64,000 nt of DNA from Antennarius striatus (lineage: Eukaryota > Chordata > Actinopteri > Lophiiformes > Antennariidae). Below, one piece after another: positions 38,591 through 52,555 of this stretch. Made by a program: the position numbers and the translations under genes. The stretch's first letter is position 1. Every line of letters begins with the position of its first letter. The notes below the pieces were generated by a model that ran no database searches, was not told where the DNA came from, and saw only the letters and a program-made list of their open reading frames with translations. The stretch covers positions 1,642,001 through 1,706,000 of the forward strand of contig NC_090797.1 of assembly GCF_040054535.1 (NCBI RefSeq), in the 5' to 3' direction.

Positions 38591-41500
38591 TCACAGCTGG
38601 TGGCGTCTGGCTTGTCGTTCTCTCCAAATGTCTCGAACCTCCCTGACGAACAGAGGCGTGATGAAGACGATGCTGCCCCCTGTCTGCAAGAGGAAGACAT
38701 GACAAGTGTGAGGTAGCCTCAAACGTCTCCAAACGGCGCTTTTCGGGAGGACGACTCACCATGATGATGAAGAAGTAGAAGACCCACATCCATCCCAGCT
38801 TACTCTGGATTAGGGACACCAAGTACTGAGGATGAGGAGGAGGATGAGGAGGAGGAAGAAGAACATCGGGTCAGTTTGTGGGTTGAATTTGTAACTTAGC
38901 ATCTGATGTTCTTCTCGTTGCTAAACACAACCTCTTTCCTCTCACCTGTCCCGCCGCAGCGCCGATGCTCCCGGTTCCGTCCACTATCCCGGTGACGGTT
39001 GCCATGGCGTCCCGACTCCCCCTCAGAACTTCCTGTCGGCCCAGGTCGGCCGACACGGCGGAGGTGATCAGCCCCGCCGGGCCACCGGTGAGGAAGCCGG
39101 TGACGGCCAGCAGGACGGCGTTGATGACCTCGTCGTTAGGCGAGCCTGAGGAGGGCGGAGCAAGAGAGGGGGCGGGGCTTAGCACCTGTTTGGATATATT
39201 CATTCATGTATGATTGAAAACTTGGCTTTGAATAGCAGCTCAACCCGTTTATTCAAGCGACATTTGAATAACTGTGTTTCACCGGGCGGCTCCGCTCTCG
39301 GTTTCCCCTTCGGGAAATTTTCTTAAGCAAATATTTTGACTCAAAGGAGCACAGGCTTCGCCCCCTTGGCCATTTTTGAATTTTAAATGAACTTTTGGCG
39401 TTAAAGACCATGTTTCCTGACTCACGGCTGACTCCCACCAGCGCTCCGATGGCCAACAGCAGAGCGACGGTCAGGATGGGGGCTCTCTTCCCCATGATGT
39501 CCGAGATCAGACCCAGGACGGTTCCTCCTGAGGAAAAAAAACACAAAACGGAACGATGAGGGGAACGCGTTCCCACGTCCAACCGGGATCCGGAATCCGG
39601 GCGGCGCCACTCACCCAGGATCCCGCCCACGTCGTACCAGACGGACAGCCGGTCGGCGTCGGCCTCCTTCCAGCCGTAGTTGTTGCTCAGGTAGAACGGG
39701 AGCCAGAAGAAGAAGGAGTAGTTGACCAGTTTCAGACAGGCGTACGCCAGGGAGTACTGTTGGGACGGGGGTGGAGTCAACACGGCAGAAAGGTGTGAGT
39801 TCAGCTGTTCTGGGGGGGGCGGGGCCTCACCGGTAGGACTCCCGGCAGGCAGAAAGCCTGGCAGAAGCTGATGGCCTGAGGAGCCTGGGTCAGGGGTTCG
39901 TTCTGGTCGGCGCTACTCTGCCGGCTGTACACCTCCACCTCGTCTTCGTCGTCGCTGACCAGCGGCCGCCGGCTGTCCGAGTCCCTCTCCATCGAGTCGA
40001 GTCCGGTTTCTCCCCCCAAGTCCAGACCTGACACAGGAAACGCCAGCGTTCAGAGGTTAACCCCACCCCTACCTGTCTCTAAAAGTCTCCATCTTCCTCA
40101 CCGATCTCCTTCGGGGAGGTGAGCAGGCCGAAGAACACCGCCACGCCGCCGGCCAGCTGCACCACCGATGTCAGCAGGAAGGCGTACTGGACAGAACACG
40201 AACGGTTAATCGGCGAGAACGTTCAGGGTTAAAGGTCATCGGGTCTCTGGGGGGGGGCTTACCTCATACCCGTACTTCAGCACGCTGGAAGCCAGGAATG
40301 CCCCCAGGATGTTCCCCACGGAGCCGCAGGCGCTCCAGAGGCCGAACACGAAGCCGCGCCTGGACGGAAAGAAAAGACCAGGACGTCAGGAGAGTCCTCA
40401 GGAAGTCTGGGATCCCCCTGGGGGGCGGTGCCGGCGCTCACCCGGTCTTGCCGAACCAGTTGGCCATGACGGCGACCACGCAGGGCCAGACGGCGGACTG
40501 CAGCAGGCCGTTCAGCGCCCACAGGAAGCAGTACAGGACCACGTTGTAGAGGTGGAGCCACTCGGTCAGGGTCCCAAACACGAACTCCTGCCGACGCGGA
40601 CGGAGAAATGAAACGACCGCGTCCTGGTAGACGCATGCTAACACATGCTAACACGCTAACCGGTCCTCACCACCACGGCGGACCCCCACAGGCCGAAGCA
40701 GAGCATGTAGCGCAGGTTGACTCTGTCCCCGATCACCCCGCTGAGGTACAGACCCTGTGAGGAAACCAACACTTCCTGTTAGTAAACTCGTCCGAAAGGA
40801 GAAGAAAAATTCCCAGAATCCTTTGCAAACAGTCTGTCGAATCGTAAAGGAAATGCATAAATGTTTCATACGTTCACAAATATAAACGAAATATGAATTT
40901 CTCAAAAAACGACAGTGTGCCTTATAATCCAGTGTGCTTTATAATCCAGTGTGCCTAATAATCCAGTGTTCCTTATAGTGCGTAAACTACTGTAGTGGCC
41001 GGCGTGACCATCGGCGGCGTTCTCCACTCACCACTGCGTAGCTGAAGAGGAAGATGGAGTCCAGGACGCCCAGGAACAAGGTGGCCTGCTCCTCATCTTC
41101 AAACAGATGGTTGTTCTCCCACGTCTGCGGAGGACAGATCGTCACAAGCAGCCGATTTTAAAAAAGCGACGAACCATTTTCCGATCGGAGATCGGTACCT
41201 TTCCGGGGGACAGGCTGCCATTCTGTGGGAACGGCGTCCACTGGGCGGAGATGCTGACTTTCACGTTGCTGAAGGTCTTCCTGGACGAATGCAGCAGCAC
41301 ATAGCTGCAGGGACACGGGAGACGGCGTTTGAGACTCAAACAAACGACCCAGACTCACGATCGTCACACGCTGTTATTGCAATAAATTCACAGATATAAA
41401 GAGAAGGTTTAGCCGACGGCGACGCCTGAAGCAACTTCGTTCAGTGTCAGAAACAGGAAGTGAACGCTGTGTTTGTCGCCGCGTGTGACCCCAACCTGCT

Positions 41501-41877
41501 GCAGGACGCTTTGTTTTCCTCTTGATAAGAGCGTCCCAAGGGTCACATGACCCAAACTCAACTGTAAATCAAGATTAACGGCGCCAGCTTGAGTAAACAC
41601 AAAAAAACCAACGTTAACCATTTATTTTGTCAGATCTGAATGGTGGTAAACCACAACGTGTTGCCTCGGGTTCCACCTGTGACCCAGGTTGGAGATGATG
41701 GGGTTTTGCAATAAAAATTAATGTGAAAATCAGGCTTCTAATCATGGAATTTATCGCCATGACGACTGATCCAGTGGCGAGTCGGATGAAGCGGATTTAC
41801 CTAAAGAAGGTGAGGAGGAAGACGACCAGGTGATGGTGGGTGTACTGTGACAGGCAGCCACAGCAGGAAGGAGGCAT
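38591..41877 (-). CDS. slc37a3: Solute carrier family 37 member 3 (slc37a3)
   Basis: Thirteen coding exons: 41877-41801, 41304-41199, 41124-41032, 40754-40671, 40587-40442, 40359-40263, 40186-40102, 40027-39831, 39756-39615, 39527-39426, 39145-38946, 38825-38760 and 38683-38591. They total 495 residues (human 494). Diagnostic blocks are HHLVVFLLTFF, SRKTFSNVKVSISAQWTP, ATLFLGVLDSIFLFSYAV, GLLQSAVWPCVVAVMANWFG, KLVNYSFFFWLPFYLSNNYG, VWYDVGGILGG, SADLGRQEVL, VTGIVDGTGSIGAA and LGWMWVFYFFIIM. It is a 12-helix major-facilitator protein of the phosphosugar-antiporter family. The acidic central loop (RRPLVSDDEDEVEVYS) covers about residues 240-280. Human SLC37A3 sits in lysosomal/ER membranes and works with ATRAID to release bisphosphonates. 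The start exon has a 5' UTR reaching an acceptor at 41961, and a non-coding first exon probably ends at 43272. A poly(A) signal lies 28 bp past the stop. Confidence 0.96.
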
Positions 41878-41961
41878 CACAGGGACGGCGGCGACGGCGG
41901 AGGTCTTTGTGGGTGGGGTGGAGAGGGTGGGGTGGTCTCAGCCAGACGGAAATAGAGAAGC

Positions 41962-44900
41962 CTGGAAAAGAGGAAATCAGTGTTAAAGACGCCGCTGCCG
42001 CCGACGGCAAACCGAGATCCTAACGATACCAGATGTGGGAGAATCTTGTGCCACAAAAGCGGCGATGGATTTACCCCCGCCTACAAAACTGCCGCGCCGC
42101 TGTTTGCTCTCCAGGTTATCAACGCCAACGCACAGTCATCTCTTCAAGGAAACCAACCTGAACGGCGACGTGTTTCTCATAACCCAAAATATCCTGAAGG
42201 CACAAAACCAGACTGTCCACCAGAACCCCCCCACCCCTCCACTCCGAATCAGCTGACTGGTTCAGCCCCGGCTCACATCCGGTCTGCAGATCCAGTTTCT
42301 GCTTTTCTGCTTATGAGTCTAACAGTTTCTGTTACTCTGTGTGCCAAACACGCTCCTGGGTTTCTGGTGTGCAAACATGTTTATGCAAAACATATAAACG
42401 CTGGGTCCATGCAGGAGTGTGTGTCTATTTTTCTCATGACAAATTTTAATCATCCCGGAGGGAAGTTATAGCAGACTTAATGTGATTGAAATAAGAAGTG
42501 ATTCACGCCCGGGCTGCAACACATAAGTTAGAGAATCCTCAAAGCCGTCTAGATCTGATTTAGGTGTAGTTTTAGATGGGCTAGGATTCCTCAGGAGCCA
42601 TGTCTGGATATGCATGTTTGTAGATTAACCTCAATAAAGTCGTGTCAGGAAGGGATTTCATCATATAAACAACAGCTGATTTGCAAATCATAACCTTTTA
42701 TGAGGGATGTTATTCAGAGTGTGAGTCAGTTTCAGAGACGACGACTATTTGGTGTTATATTTAAAAAAAAAAAAAAAAAGGTAATTGATTTTAGAAACAG
42801 ATGAAAACGAGTCCTTTCTCTTCCACATTTCTCTAATTTAACCTGAAGAGCGGCTCCTGATGTCACGTGACCAGGAAATGAAACGATCGGACTGGAAACA
42901 CGGACGCACATCCTCGTTTACATAACATCTATGATCCGAGTCGGATAAACGAATTTAATGCTGCGCTGTTCAGATTTAGTGTTTAAAAGAAATAATTTAA
43001 CCTTTCGCAGATGTTATTTACGTTTTAAAATATCCCGACTAAAGATTATATTTATATTTTTTATCCCGATCTGGATGAACTGATTCCTCCGAGCCTCCGT
43101 AGATGACAACGTAGACCGTGTTACAGGATGACAAAAGCCGTTTCCACGCGTGACGCGCCCCTGTTTGTTGTTGTTTCCACGGTAGAAAAGTGTTTAAAAA
43201 CGTCCACGAACGAACGGACGACAGGAACGATGTTAACAGAGAGAAACATTGAAAACAGACGGCAGTCCTACCTCCGGTTCGGTATCCACGGTGCTGTTTG
43301 CTTTGTGTGCTGTCTTCTTCTACGACTGATTTTCAGGTAGCAGCTCTCGTCCTTCTTGCTGCGCTGCTGCCACCTACCGGCCACAGGGTGTATGTTCGAT
43401 TTATTAAAGTTCAGTGGATCGACCTGGATAAATCAGAACCTACATACATAGACATATATGTTCTATTATTGTTCTTATTATTCAAATAATTCAAAGAGTT
43501 TGTTAAAATAATCGCAAAATAATTCTTGCAGATTTTTCGGAACACAAAAAAACTTTTTTGATGATTTAAATGATTCAGGCAAGAAAAATAACGTCTGCAC
43601 AAAAATGACAGGTATTTTAAGAGGGTGACAATATTGAAGAGTCGATGCCAAAACTTAGAAAATACAATTTCACTCATTATAGTTGAAATATTCAAGTGTG
43701 TGTGTGGGTGTTGAGATTAAACAAGTCATACATTCTGGGAATAGGGTTTCCAAATAAAATCAAAAACAAAAAGCAATCACAAAAAAAAAAATAATGACAG
43801 TTTTCTGAAAAATCTAGTTGTTTTGGAACACAGACCAGCCATTGCATAATCCATTTTATTAAGATGTGTCAAAAACAACATAAAACAAATATTTAAAAAA
43901 AGCTACCACAAATACTATGTTTACATGATGGATATAGCAGCAGATGGTTGAATACAAAGTGTTCAAAACTGCCAGAGGTTGAACTTCTATGAAACTATCG
44001 GCTCTTCAGGAGTCTGGCAGCGGAGGGGAAGAAAGTTTTTAAATCTGGATTCTTTTCGTGACGTCAGAACATTTGCTCTCTGGTTTTCTGGACATCTTTC
44101 CCAGGCTTTTTCCTCGGAACAATAAATCCCTCCCTCAATCCTCTAGTAATCCTCTCTTCCTCCCAAACTTTATCATTTAATTTGAAATGTTTTTGAAGCT
44201 CCATATCATTCATGTGCTTCATCGTTATGTAACTACCTTCCTCTTTCCCTGGAGCTGAATTCTAACATTCAGCCAATGCCCTCTTTAGCCCTCGATGATG
44301 AATGGAACATTTAATTTGTCCCCTGAGATTTAATTCCTCTGAATGACATGACAGGAATTCTTTTTGTTCTTTTTCTTTTCCTCCAACAAGTTCCAATAAC
44401 CAATAATAATACAAAAAAATAACATCAGCTTTGCTGTTTGCTCTCCACCTGACAGAATGAAGTCAGTCCACTCACTTGTACCTTTCCACGTCATCCTTCA
44501 TTCTTTTCATTTAGTGCGGTGCGTGCGGAACGCTACCGCCGCCAACAGTACAAGAGTGGAACTACATGTTTCTAAACGATGATAATGTAAAAACAAAGAT
44601 GAATATCTCTATAGAAAACTAAATGTGTAAAAAAAAAGTGAGTAAAAATAGAAAATAGAAGAAATGGAACAAATAACCATTTAATTTCTGGCCAAAGTTT
44701 GAATTCAAAAGATATTTCTATTGGTTCATCTGAAATTATCAATATTACCTCCGACTCATTTGAATCCCCGTTAAAAAAACTTTGAATGCAACATTTTCAT
44801 AATATTAATTATAATTTAAGCATATATTTTTTCATAAAAAATTTAAAATGTCTAAGCATTATGTAAAAAATTATATAATTGTAAATAAACTTATATAAGA

Positions 44901-46534
44901 CACGTAATATAATAATAAAACAACTTTGTTTTTTGCAGCTGGAGGACAAGATGAAGTGTTGTGAAAACATTAAAGTTCATGCACTCATTCCATACAATAA
45001 TGCCATCTGTGGGTGGGGGAAAGCGAGAGAGAGAGAGAGATAAGGGAAAGAGAGAGGAGGAAGTCCTATCTGGAGTGTGTGTGTGGGCAGAGAAAGAGTG
45101 AATGAACATTGGAGAAGCAGCGGCGAGAGGAGATCCTCATGTCTCCATTTCCAATCAGTTTCACTCCGAGACTTAAGTAACGTGAGGAAACCTGTTGCAG
45201 AGATTTCCCTGAAAGCACCACCATGGATGTTCCCACAGCAACATGGTTATGTTCCCATTTAATAAAAGAGCAGAAGGACGATGTCCAGCAGGAGGTAAGG
45301 AATGATTTATTTCATACAGAGAATGTAATAGATTATTAAGATTTAGGTCGCGTTGTCAGAAATCAACATGGGAAAATACTGCCAATTTATTCAATTGTGA
45401 AATAAACAAAGCTGCAAATTTTCTGTGTATCCTGTATGTCATTTTTTATCTTGATTTTTAGAAATGAATCATGTATACATGTAAATTTTCAAAAAGCAAC
45501 CACTTGTTTAATGAAATGCACAACCACTGTGTAATTATGAATGTAACCCAATGAATCAGGAAACCAATGACCCCCCCCCTTGTCATTTTGGACAACACAC
45601 CAACTAAACAAATGACGACAACGGCCCCAGAGCTGGGAAATAAAGGCTATCTTAGAGGCTAGTGAACTCTGAGACGCTGACCTTAGACATAGCATTCTGA
45701 GAACAGAGGCGAATAAGGAGCGGACGTCAATGCAGAGCGTCGTCATTCAGTCGTGCCAGAGCTCCCTGATGAACGTTGAAATGTTGGTCTGTGCAATGAA
45801 TCGCACAAGGGAGTTACAACGAGACCCTGGCTGTCACATTTTTCCTTGAGTCTCCCCAGCTGGCAAAGAATTGTTTCTAAAATCCTAGGATCCGATCATT
45901 CTTTTTGATAAATAAAGATATATTTCTGTCTCTGTCTCAGGTGTGCAGTCGCTAAGAGTACGCCAACTGGGCCAGGTTTGCATCTTTTCCGCCATCAACA
46001 GGTTTGGATTGGAAACATTTCATTGGTTCCCCTTCAAGGAAATGAACGTTTTCCCAAATAAATTCCAGTGGAGCTTGAGAAATAAATGACACTATTGAGT
46101 TTGCCCTTTACTCGTCACATCCATTAAGGAAAAGTCTAAAAATGTCGTTCAACCCAGGACTTCCCACTTCCTCCCATTTATTTATTAAAACATAACGTTT
46201 TGATGAAACAGGCTCCGGTCCAAGGATGTGTTTATTTAGTGAGGCCGATGAGAAGATGCTCGGTCATAGGGTTCTCCTCTGGCATTTAGTCTCAGGCAAA
46301 ATTTTCCCACTGCTGCTAGAAAAAGACTGGAGTGAGGCGTTCAGGAAACTCGGGAGCAGGCGGTAAAAGGGAGGATCCTGACCCTAACAGTCATCAAGTT
46401 AGCTGAAGAAGATTTAGACTTGTGCTGTTCAGCTGTTTTTAAAACATGTCTTTTGCTACCTTGAAAGAAAGGGGCCACGAAAATCCCTGTTTATCCCATT
46501 AGATAACCCAAGCAAATAGTGGGTAGAATTACCC
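41962..46534. other. Divergent promoter region of slc37a3 and dennd2a, with AT-rich spacer
   Basis: The left part is slc37a3 intron 1 and its likely first exon (CCGGAG followed by GTAGGAC, exon end at 43272, minus strand). A possible dennd2a 5'-UTR exon ends at 45294 (AGCAGGAG followed by GTAAGG, plus strand), with a candidate acceptor TGTCTCAG ending at 45940. Between them lie AT-rich DNA, an A-run at 42763-42779 and a stretch around 43960-44040 (ctggcagcggaggggaagaa) that resembles part of a fish interspersed repeat. The 163-codon frame at 41980-42471 has no support. Confidence 0.4.
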
Positions 46535-49500
46535 ATGATGGCCCACAGGAGGCTGTCCTTTGACCCTCCTAGTAGTGACAACTCTGTTTTAGTTGGCAAT
46601 AAGCTTCTTAGATCCAATGGAGGTAAAATCAAGGACAAGATTTCCCTCTGGGAAGGGAAGGAACCTTCTGAGTCTTTAGGACATTGTACCGGCATTAAAA
46701 GGACAGAATCGTTGACAAAGAGCACCAGTAAAACTACTGATGGTTGGAGCACAGAGAGTCACATGAAGGTTGATCAGGAAAAGGAAAATCTCGGTAAAGA
46801 GACTGGAGATTCAAGACTTTGTTCACCCCAAGAAGCTGAGAAATGGCAAAGGGGGAAGCTCAAGATCTGCAAGCCCAATGAGAAGCAAAAGCGACTGGAT
46901 AACGGTAGAGCTGACCTCAAGCAAGAAGACGAGAGAGAGGGTACAGAAAATTGTGGGGATTCAAGGTCTTGTTCACCTGTTGAAGCTAGGGAACAGCAAA
47001 GAGGAACACTCAAGAGTTTCAAGTCCAGCGAGAACCAAAAGGGATGGGATAAAGGTAGAGTTTTGCACAAGGAACAGCGAGATCGCCAGGAAGAGAATGT
47101 TGCGAAGCGTGGGGATTCAAAGCCTTGTTCGCCTGCTTCAACACCCCAGCAGCCGATTGGACCATTGAGGAAAAGCAATGACAACAGAAGCACCAGTCAA
47201 ACCAACAAGGAGAAGAGAGCTGTATTCACTCTTTTTAAAAACTTGGAGGCTATGGGGGAGAACCAGGGGAAGACCCCGGGAGAGTTGGGGAACTACTTCA
47301 CCCCACAGAAGGACAAACCGATAGAGGAGAAGAAGAAAGAAGTTGTGGGCCAGACCGGTGTGGTGAAATCTCACCGGTACAACGATGGACAGCACCACTT
47401 GGAGAGCTCTTCCACAGAGTCAGAGGTCCCACCAATTAACCCGGTACCCAAACCCCAACGTACCTTCCAACATCCAGCTTCTGTCTCCTTCGGGAAGGGT
47501 CAGAGGCAGGGGAGAGGACAGAGGAACCTTCCCCCGTTGCCTTCCGTCTCTACGAAAGTGTCTTCAAAACCTCCCTCTGGCGTCTACTGGAGACCTAAAA
47601 GTGAGAGAACCAGAGACATCAACAGGTATAGATTGAAAATACAGCGCATCATGTGGTTACATTAACATATAGACCTGAGGTTACCTGTGTCAATAAGAAA
47701 ATAATCCACTTGATCTGATTTTCCCTCCACAGAAAGTCTTATGAGTATGAAGACATGGCGGGGTCAACCAGCTTGCTCTTTCGTCGCACTTCTCAGGAAC
47801 ATCACTATGAGGACATCCTCGGTCAGTCATGTTAAAGATGGAAATTTTGGTTTGAAATAAATAGTATGACACTCATTTGCGTGCAAAGTTACTTGTGGTC
47901 ACGAAGTCTTTATGGGATTGGGGGAGGGGGGTTGGATAATTCTGCTTCACTGTAATTAAGAGTGTCTCTTCCTTGTTTTATCCACAAAATATCCAAGTGA
48001 AAGAATGTATGATTTGTAAGGGTTATGGTGGACAAACCACTCAATCAAATACATCAACATTTACAGGTGGTAGTTGCAGCCCAACTGGATTAAAACAATC
48101 TCCTGAACCTTATTCTGTCCAAATGAAACATGTTATGAACGTTGCCGTCTTTGGTCTCCCTGCAGACTCGTCCAAAGAGAATCCATATGAGGACATCGAG
48201 TTGGAGAGTCAGTGTTCCCAGCAGTCTTTGCCCTCCTCTCCTGGTGCTGATAGTAACAAGGTTGCTGCAGGACAAGACAAGCATAACTCTCTACTTTGAC
48301 AACACTTAATTAAAAGATTCTGGAAATTATTTATCCTTCTACAGCCTTCCAGGCCAGGCTTCTTCCGGCAGAATTCAGCCAGGAGCTTCAAGTTGCTGGA
48401 CCTCCGGAGAACCAACCATTCACCCCTTAGCGCCAGCAGCGGCGGGGTTTCATCTCCACCCCAACTCAGCCCTCCACCCACTCCGGCTGGCTCCGAACAT
48501 GCTTCCTGGGATCCCTACGGCCACACCTGCCGCAGGATCCCCACGGTGTGTATTCATATATCCCATCACAAAAGTCAAGGCTGGCATTTTTGTATCGCAT
48601 TTGGACTCAATAGCTTACCATGAAATATTATCTTAGCCTTTTAGGGTTTAATGAAAAGTAATCCAGTCACTGTTTACGAGTTTTCTCTACCTTTCTCATT
48701 CTGAAACTTCAATTTCTAACATGTGTTTTATTTCCAACAGGTCATACTAAGGATCAATAGTATCTTTGAGGCCCGCATTGGGAGGAAACACCTTCGGAGG
48801 ATCTATAATTACATCGAGACGAGCTCAGGCAGAGGTGATTTGGTAGATACAGACAGAAATGAGATTGCCTGTAATGCAACGTGACTTTGAGACGTGGCGT
48901 TTGTTCGCAGCGACGGACGAGAACAGTGACTCCGAGAGTGAGCTTGAAGAGAGATTAAAAGGTAACTCAAAACAGAATAAATTGCCTCTGAGGTTTTACA
49001 TATTCCGATGTTTGTAATTGATCCTCCTCTTCAGCTCACCACCAGTGTCTGGCGTCGGTCCAGTCCATGCTGAGCCGGCCGAGCCAGGCTCAAGTGGGCC
49101 ACAGCCCTCTGGACCCGGAGCTCCACCAGCGCCAGCTCTTTGAATATTTTTTAGTCGTGTCTCTGCAGAAGTCGAAGACCGGAGGCCAGTTTCTACCGGA
49201 GGTCACACAGCAGTTCCCCTTGAAGGTCAGGCAAATGCTTCTAGTACTTGTTAAACATAAAGCAACACAACACTTTGTTCATGGATGTGTCGATGCTTTT
49301 GCAGCTAGAGCGGAGCTTCAAGTTCATGAGGGAGACGGAGGATCAGCTGAGAATCATTCCTCAGTTCTGTTTCCCTGACGCGAAAGACTGGGAGCCGGTG
49401 GAGAGATACCCGAGGTAAAAGGTTAAGAATGAACATCTCGCTCAGCAGTTCAATGGATCACAGACACATAGCTCACCCGTCATCAACACCAATGGATCCT

Positions 49501-52500
49501 TTGTAATAATATTTGAATATTTCTCACACACACTTGTAGATACGTGGTTACTATATGTGGTTATTTTTGTGCCTCGTAGTGAAACGTTCGCTTTCGTTTT
49601 GACCGGAGAAGACGGGAGCAGGAGGTTCGGATACTGCCGACGTTTACTGGTAAATAAAAACAAGCAGAGTAAATAAGAGCGCTGCTCAACAGGAAGTGAC
49701 CAAATACCATGATGACGGCTGAGTAAATACGCGGGCCGAAATAGTCGTCGTGCCTGTGGGAAAACGGTTCAGGAAGTGTGTGAGGCTGGGAAAGTGTGTA
49801 TTTCTACGAGTGTGTGTGTTTGATTGTATAAATCAATGCATTTTATAACATTAAAATTTTAAAAAAGACTCACTGTTTATCTATGACATACTTGTGCAAA
49901 TTAACGTTTCCCTTGTCTTTCCAGCCCAATGGAAAAGGCAAACGCTTCCCAGAGGTCTACTGTATTGTCAGTCACCTCGGTTGTTTCGACCTCTTCTCCA
50001 AGGTGAACCCATCCACTAACCCCAACTCTAACCTCCCCACCCCAAAGTCATGAAGCAAACAACCCAAGGTGTGTGTTCATGGCAGGTCCTGGATGAGGTG
50101 GAGAGACGGAGGGCCTTGTCTCCCGCCCTTGTTCAGCCTTTCCTGAGAGCCATCATGGAGGCCCAGTTTCCGGCTCCGGGCAGAACCATTACCATTAAAA
50201 CGTTCCTCCCTGGCTCAGGCACTGAGGTGACTGGAAAGTTCATTTAAGAATATCAAACTCTAACCTTTATTAGTATTGAAATAAAGATCCAACAGTAGCA
50301 GGAACGGTAAATTACCCGTTGTGCTCTTGTAATAGACTGTCAGAAGTCACTCAGTGATTGTCTTGTTTGTGATAACACTGTTTGATTTGTTAGAAGGAGG
50401 TGTTTCTGCCTTGTGGAGCTGGTTGGGTTTGTTTCACACAACACAAAAGGTATCGTTTACGCCACAACCATGCCACCAAACAGAAATCTCTTGTTTTACA
50501 CTTGCAGGAGGATCGCCTCTGTAGGGACTGAAAACACAAACTTTTCACCCCACTGTTTTTGTGCAAACGGGCAAACCTAAACTTTATTTGCACTTTCAAA
50601 TGCAGGAGGTTTTGAAAATGTAAAAATAAGGAACTTGTCACATTCCAAAAGCAAAAAGGGCAAATCTAGTTCTCAAATCTGAATCTGAATTCAGTAGATT
50701 TATCAGATTTGGAGGAGATTTAGATAAATATGTTGGTCTATGGAGGCACCAGGACACACAATAGTATGATCCCGTGTTTGAGGCAGTTTTCGTCCATCTC
50801 TCTCCAGGTGATGGAGCTTTGCCGGCCCTCAGACTCCCGCCTGGAACACGTGGACTTCGAGTGTCTGTTCTCCTGCCTGAGTCTCCGGCTGCTCCTCCGG
50901 GTGTTTGGGTCTTTGCTCCTGGAGCGAAGGGTCATTTTTACCGCCGATAAACTCAGGTCGGTCCCACCAGTGGGACGTTTACCCTGCCATATAGCTTTTA
51001 GAATACGACACTGAACATCATTTCTCCACTGTTTATGTAATTATTCAGTCTGCAGATATGAGGTTGAAGCACCAGAGATGTTTAGCTGGAAGAGATGTGG
51101 GTGGTCCAGACATGCCTTTTGAAAATAAATGAAAGGCAGCGTATTTTCAGAGTCTTTTGTGGAATTTTGTGCCAGGGCCAGTTTTTCTCTTCTGCTGGAG
51201 AAAGCCGGTGGGAGTCAGACAGATTGATTGTGCTTGTAAATGACTGGAATGCAAAGATGAGTGACGTAAATACAACAAGTTCGTGGCTTTCCTCGCCCCT
51301 CGGGGAAATGTTGAGACTTTGAAACACATCCAAAGCGACCACGAGACAGCCTTTTAGACCACAGCGCCTTCATGTGGTCAAAACGAGCATAGTTTCTGAG
51401 CCTGTCTTTGAACTGTCATCCAGAATTAAGTTTAAAAAACTCAACCAAACACTCATTTCGTTCGTCTGTCCTTGCAGCACTCTGTCCCAGTGCTGCCATG
51501 CTGTTGTGGCTTTGCTTTACCCCTTTGTCTGGCAGCACACCTACATTCCTGTGTTGCCCTCAGCGATGCTTGACATCGTCTGCACGCCAACCCCTTTCAT
51601 TGTTGGCCTACTATCCGGCTTTTTGCCCCAGCTCACTGAACTGCCCCTGGAGGAGGTAAGAGAAACTCCTGGCACTGTTACTGATGTCTAGTATACTATA
51701 ATCATTTGGGAGTTCCTTCCACAGGTCCTGGTTGTTGATCTCGGAAACAGTCGCTTTCTCAGACAGGTAGGCCACTCCTTGAGGCATCTTTTTTGCAGCT
51801 CAGCTTGATTTAAATAATATATTACCTTTGATTTCATTTAGTTGGATGATGAGGACTCCATCCTGCCCTCGAAGCTCCTATCGGCCCTGGAGAACGTTCT
51901 GGAGAGGAGGAGAGAGCTTGCAAACGAGAGAGGAGGCGACACACCCACTGGTGAGGCAGTCAAGACAGTTCAGCAGGACCTACTGGTTGAATTTTATCAT
52001 GTTGTAATCTTCTTGTTTTCAGATTCTGGCCATCTCAGCACGGTTGTGTCAGAGGCTTTTGTTCGTTTCTTCGTGGAGCTGGTGGGCCACTACCAACTCT
52101 TCATTGTCGGAGAACGGGAAGACGGGTACTCCTCCTCTTCATCCTCTCCAATCCCCTGCTCCTTCCAACGCGATGGCTTTCGCAAAGCCATTCCCTCTAA
52201 GACGATGCGCCGCTTTTTGGAGGTCTTCATGGAGACCCAGATGTTCGGCTGGTTCATCCAGGAGAGGGAGCTCCACAGGCAGGCTCTGAAAGGTAAAGAC
52301 CCGCCACTGGAAGAGAAGGTTCAGATGATCCAGATCCCCACGACTCCTTCTGTTTTCTCAGGACTGTTTGAGGTGAGGGTGCAGGAGTATCTTGAATCCA
52401 TCCAAGAGACTGAACACAGGAGAGTCAACAGGTTTCTCAAAGGCTTGGGTAAGACTGGGATAGAAACAGCCTACTTTCAAATTTATTTTCTCCTTTAATG

Positions 52501-52555
52501 CTTTTCTTTTTCTTTTGCTCCAGGAAACAAAATGAAATTCCTTTCCAAGAAATAA
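46535..52555 (+). CDS. dennd2a: DENN domain-containing protein 2A (dennd2a)
   Basis: Eighteen coding exons: 46535-47625, 47733-47821, 48166-48260, 48345-48545, 48741-48834, 48912-48961, 49035-49225, 49305-49414, 49580-49647, 49925-50002, 50086-50226, 50808-50956, 51478-51655, 51725-51766, 51842-51950, 52023-52292, 52362-52448 and 52524-52555. They give 1024 residues (human about 1009). An in-frame TAG lies 18 bp before the ATG. Residues 1-500 are disordered (RSNGGKIKDKISLWEGKEPS, NPYEDIELESQCSQ). uDENN lies at about 560-650 (LFEYFLVVSLQKSK), cDENN at about 690-820 (LLERRVIFTADKLS, HTYIPVLPSAMLDI) and dDENN at about 830-960 (LVVDLGNSRFLRQLDDED, METQMFGWFI). The end GNKMKFLSKK is typical. Family members exchange nucleotide on Rab GTPases, Rab9 for DENND2A. 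Dennd2d/2c lack this N-terminus, and adjacency to slc37a3 also supports 2a. Donors GTCAGT, GTTGCT and GTCGGT are weak, so exons 2, 3 and 12 are less certain at their ends. Confidence 0.93.
46805..47160 (+). repeat. Coding tandem repeat, about 50 codons, in dennd2a exon 1
   Basis: Two complete units begin at 46805 (GDSRLCSPQEAEKWQRGKLK) and 46955 (GDSRSCSPVEAREQQRGTLK). A partial third begins at 47111 (GDSKPCSP). The spacings are 150 and 156 bp, both whole codons. Each unit opens with a GDS-x-x-CSP word, a possible Ser-Pro phosphosite. The repeat lies in the disordered N-terminal half, between the IKDKISLWEG motif and the Pro-rich stretch. Confidence 0.8.

Noticed and set aside
41980-42471. 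163-codon plus-strand frame
   Set aside because: It lies in slc37a3 intron 1 and upstream sequence, antisense, with no domain or codon pattern of a real gene.
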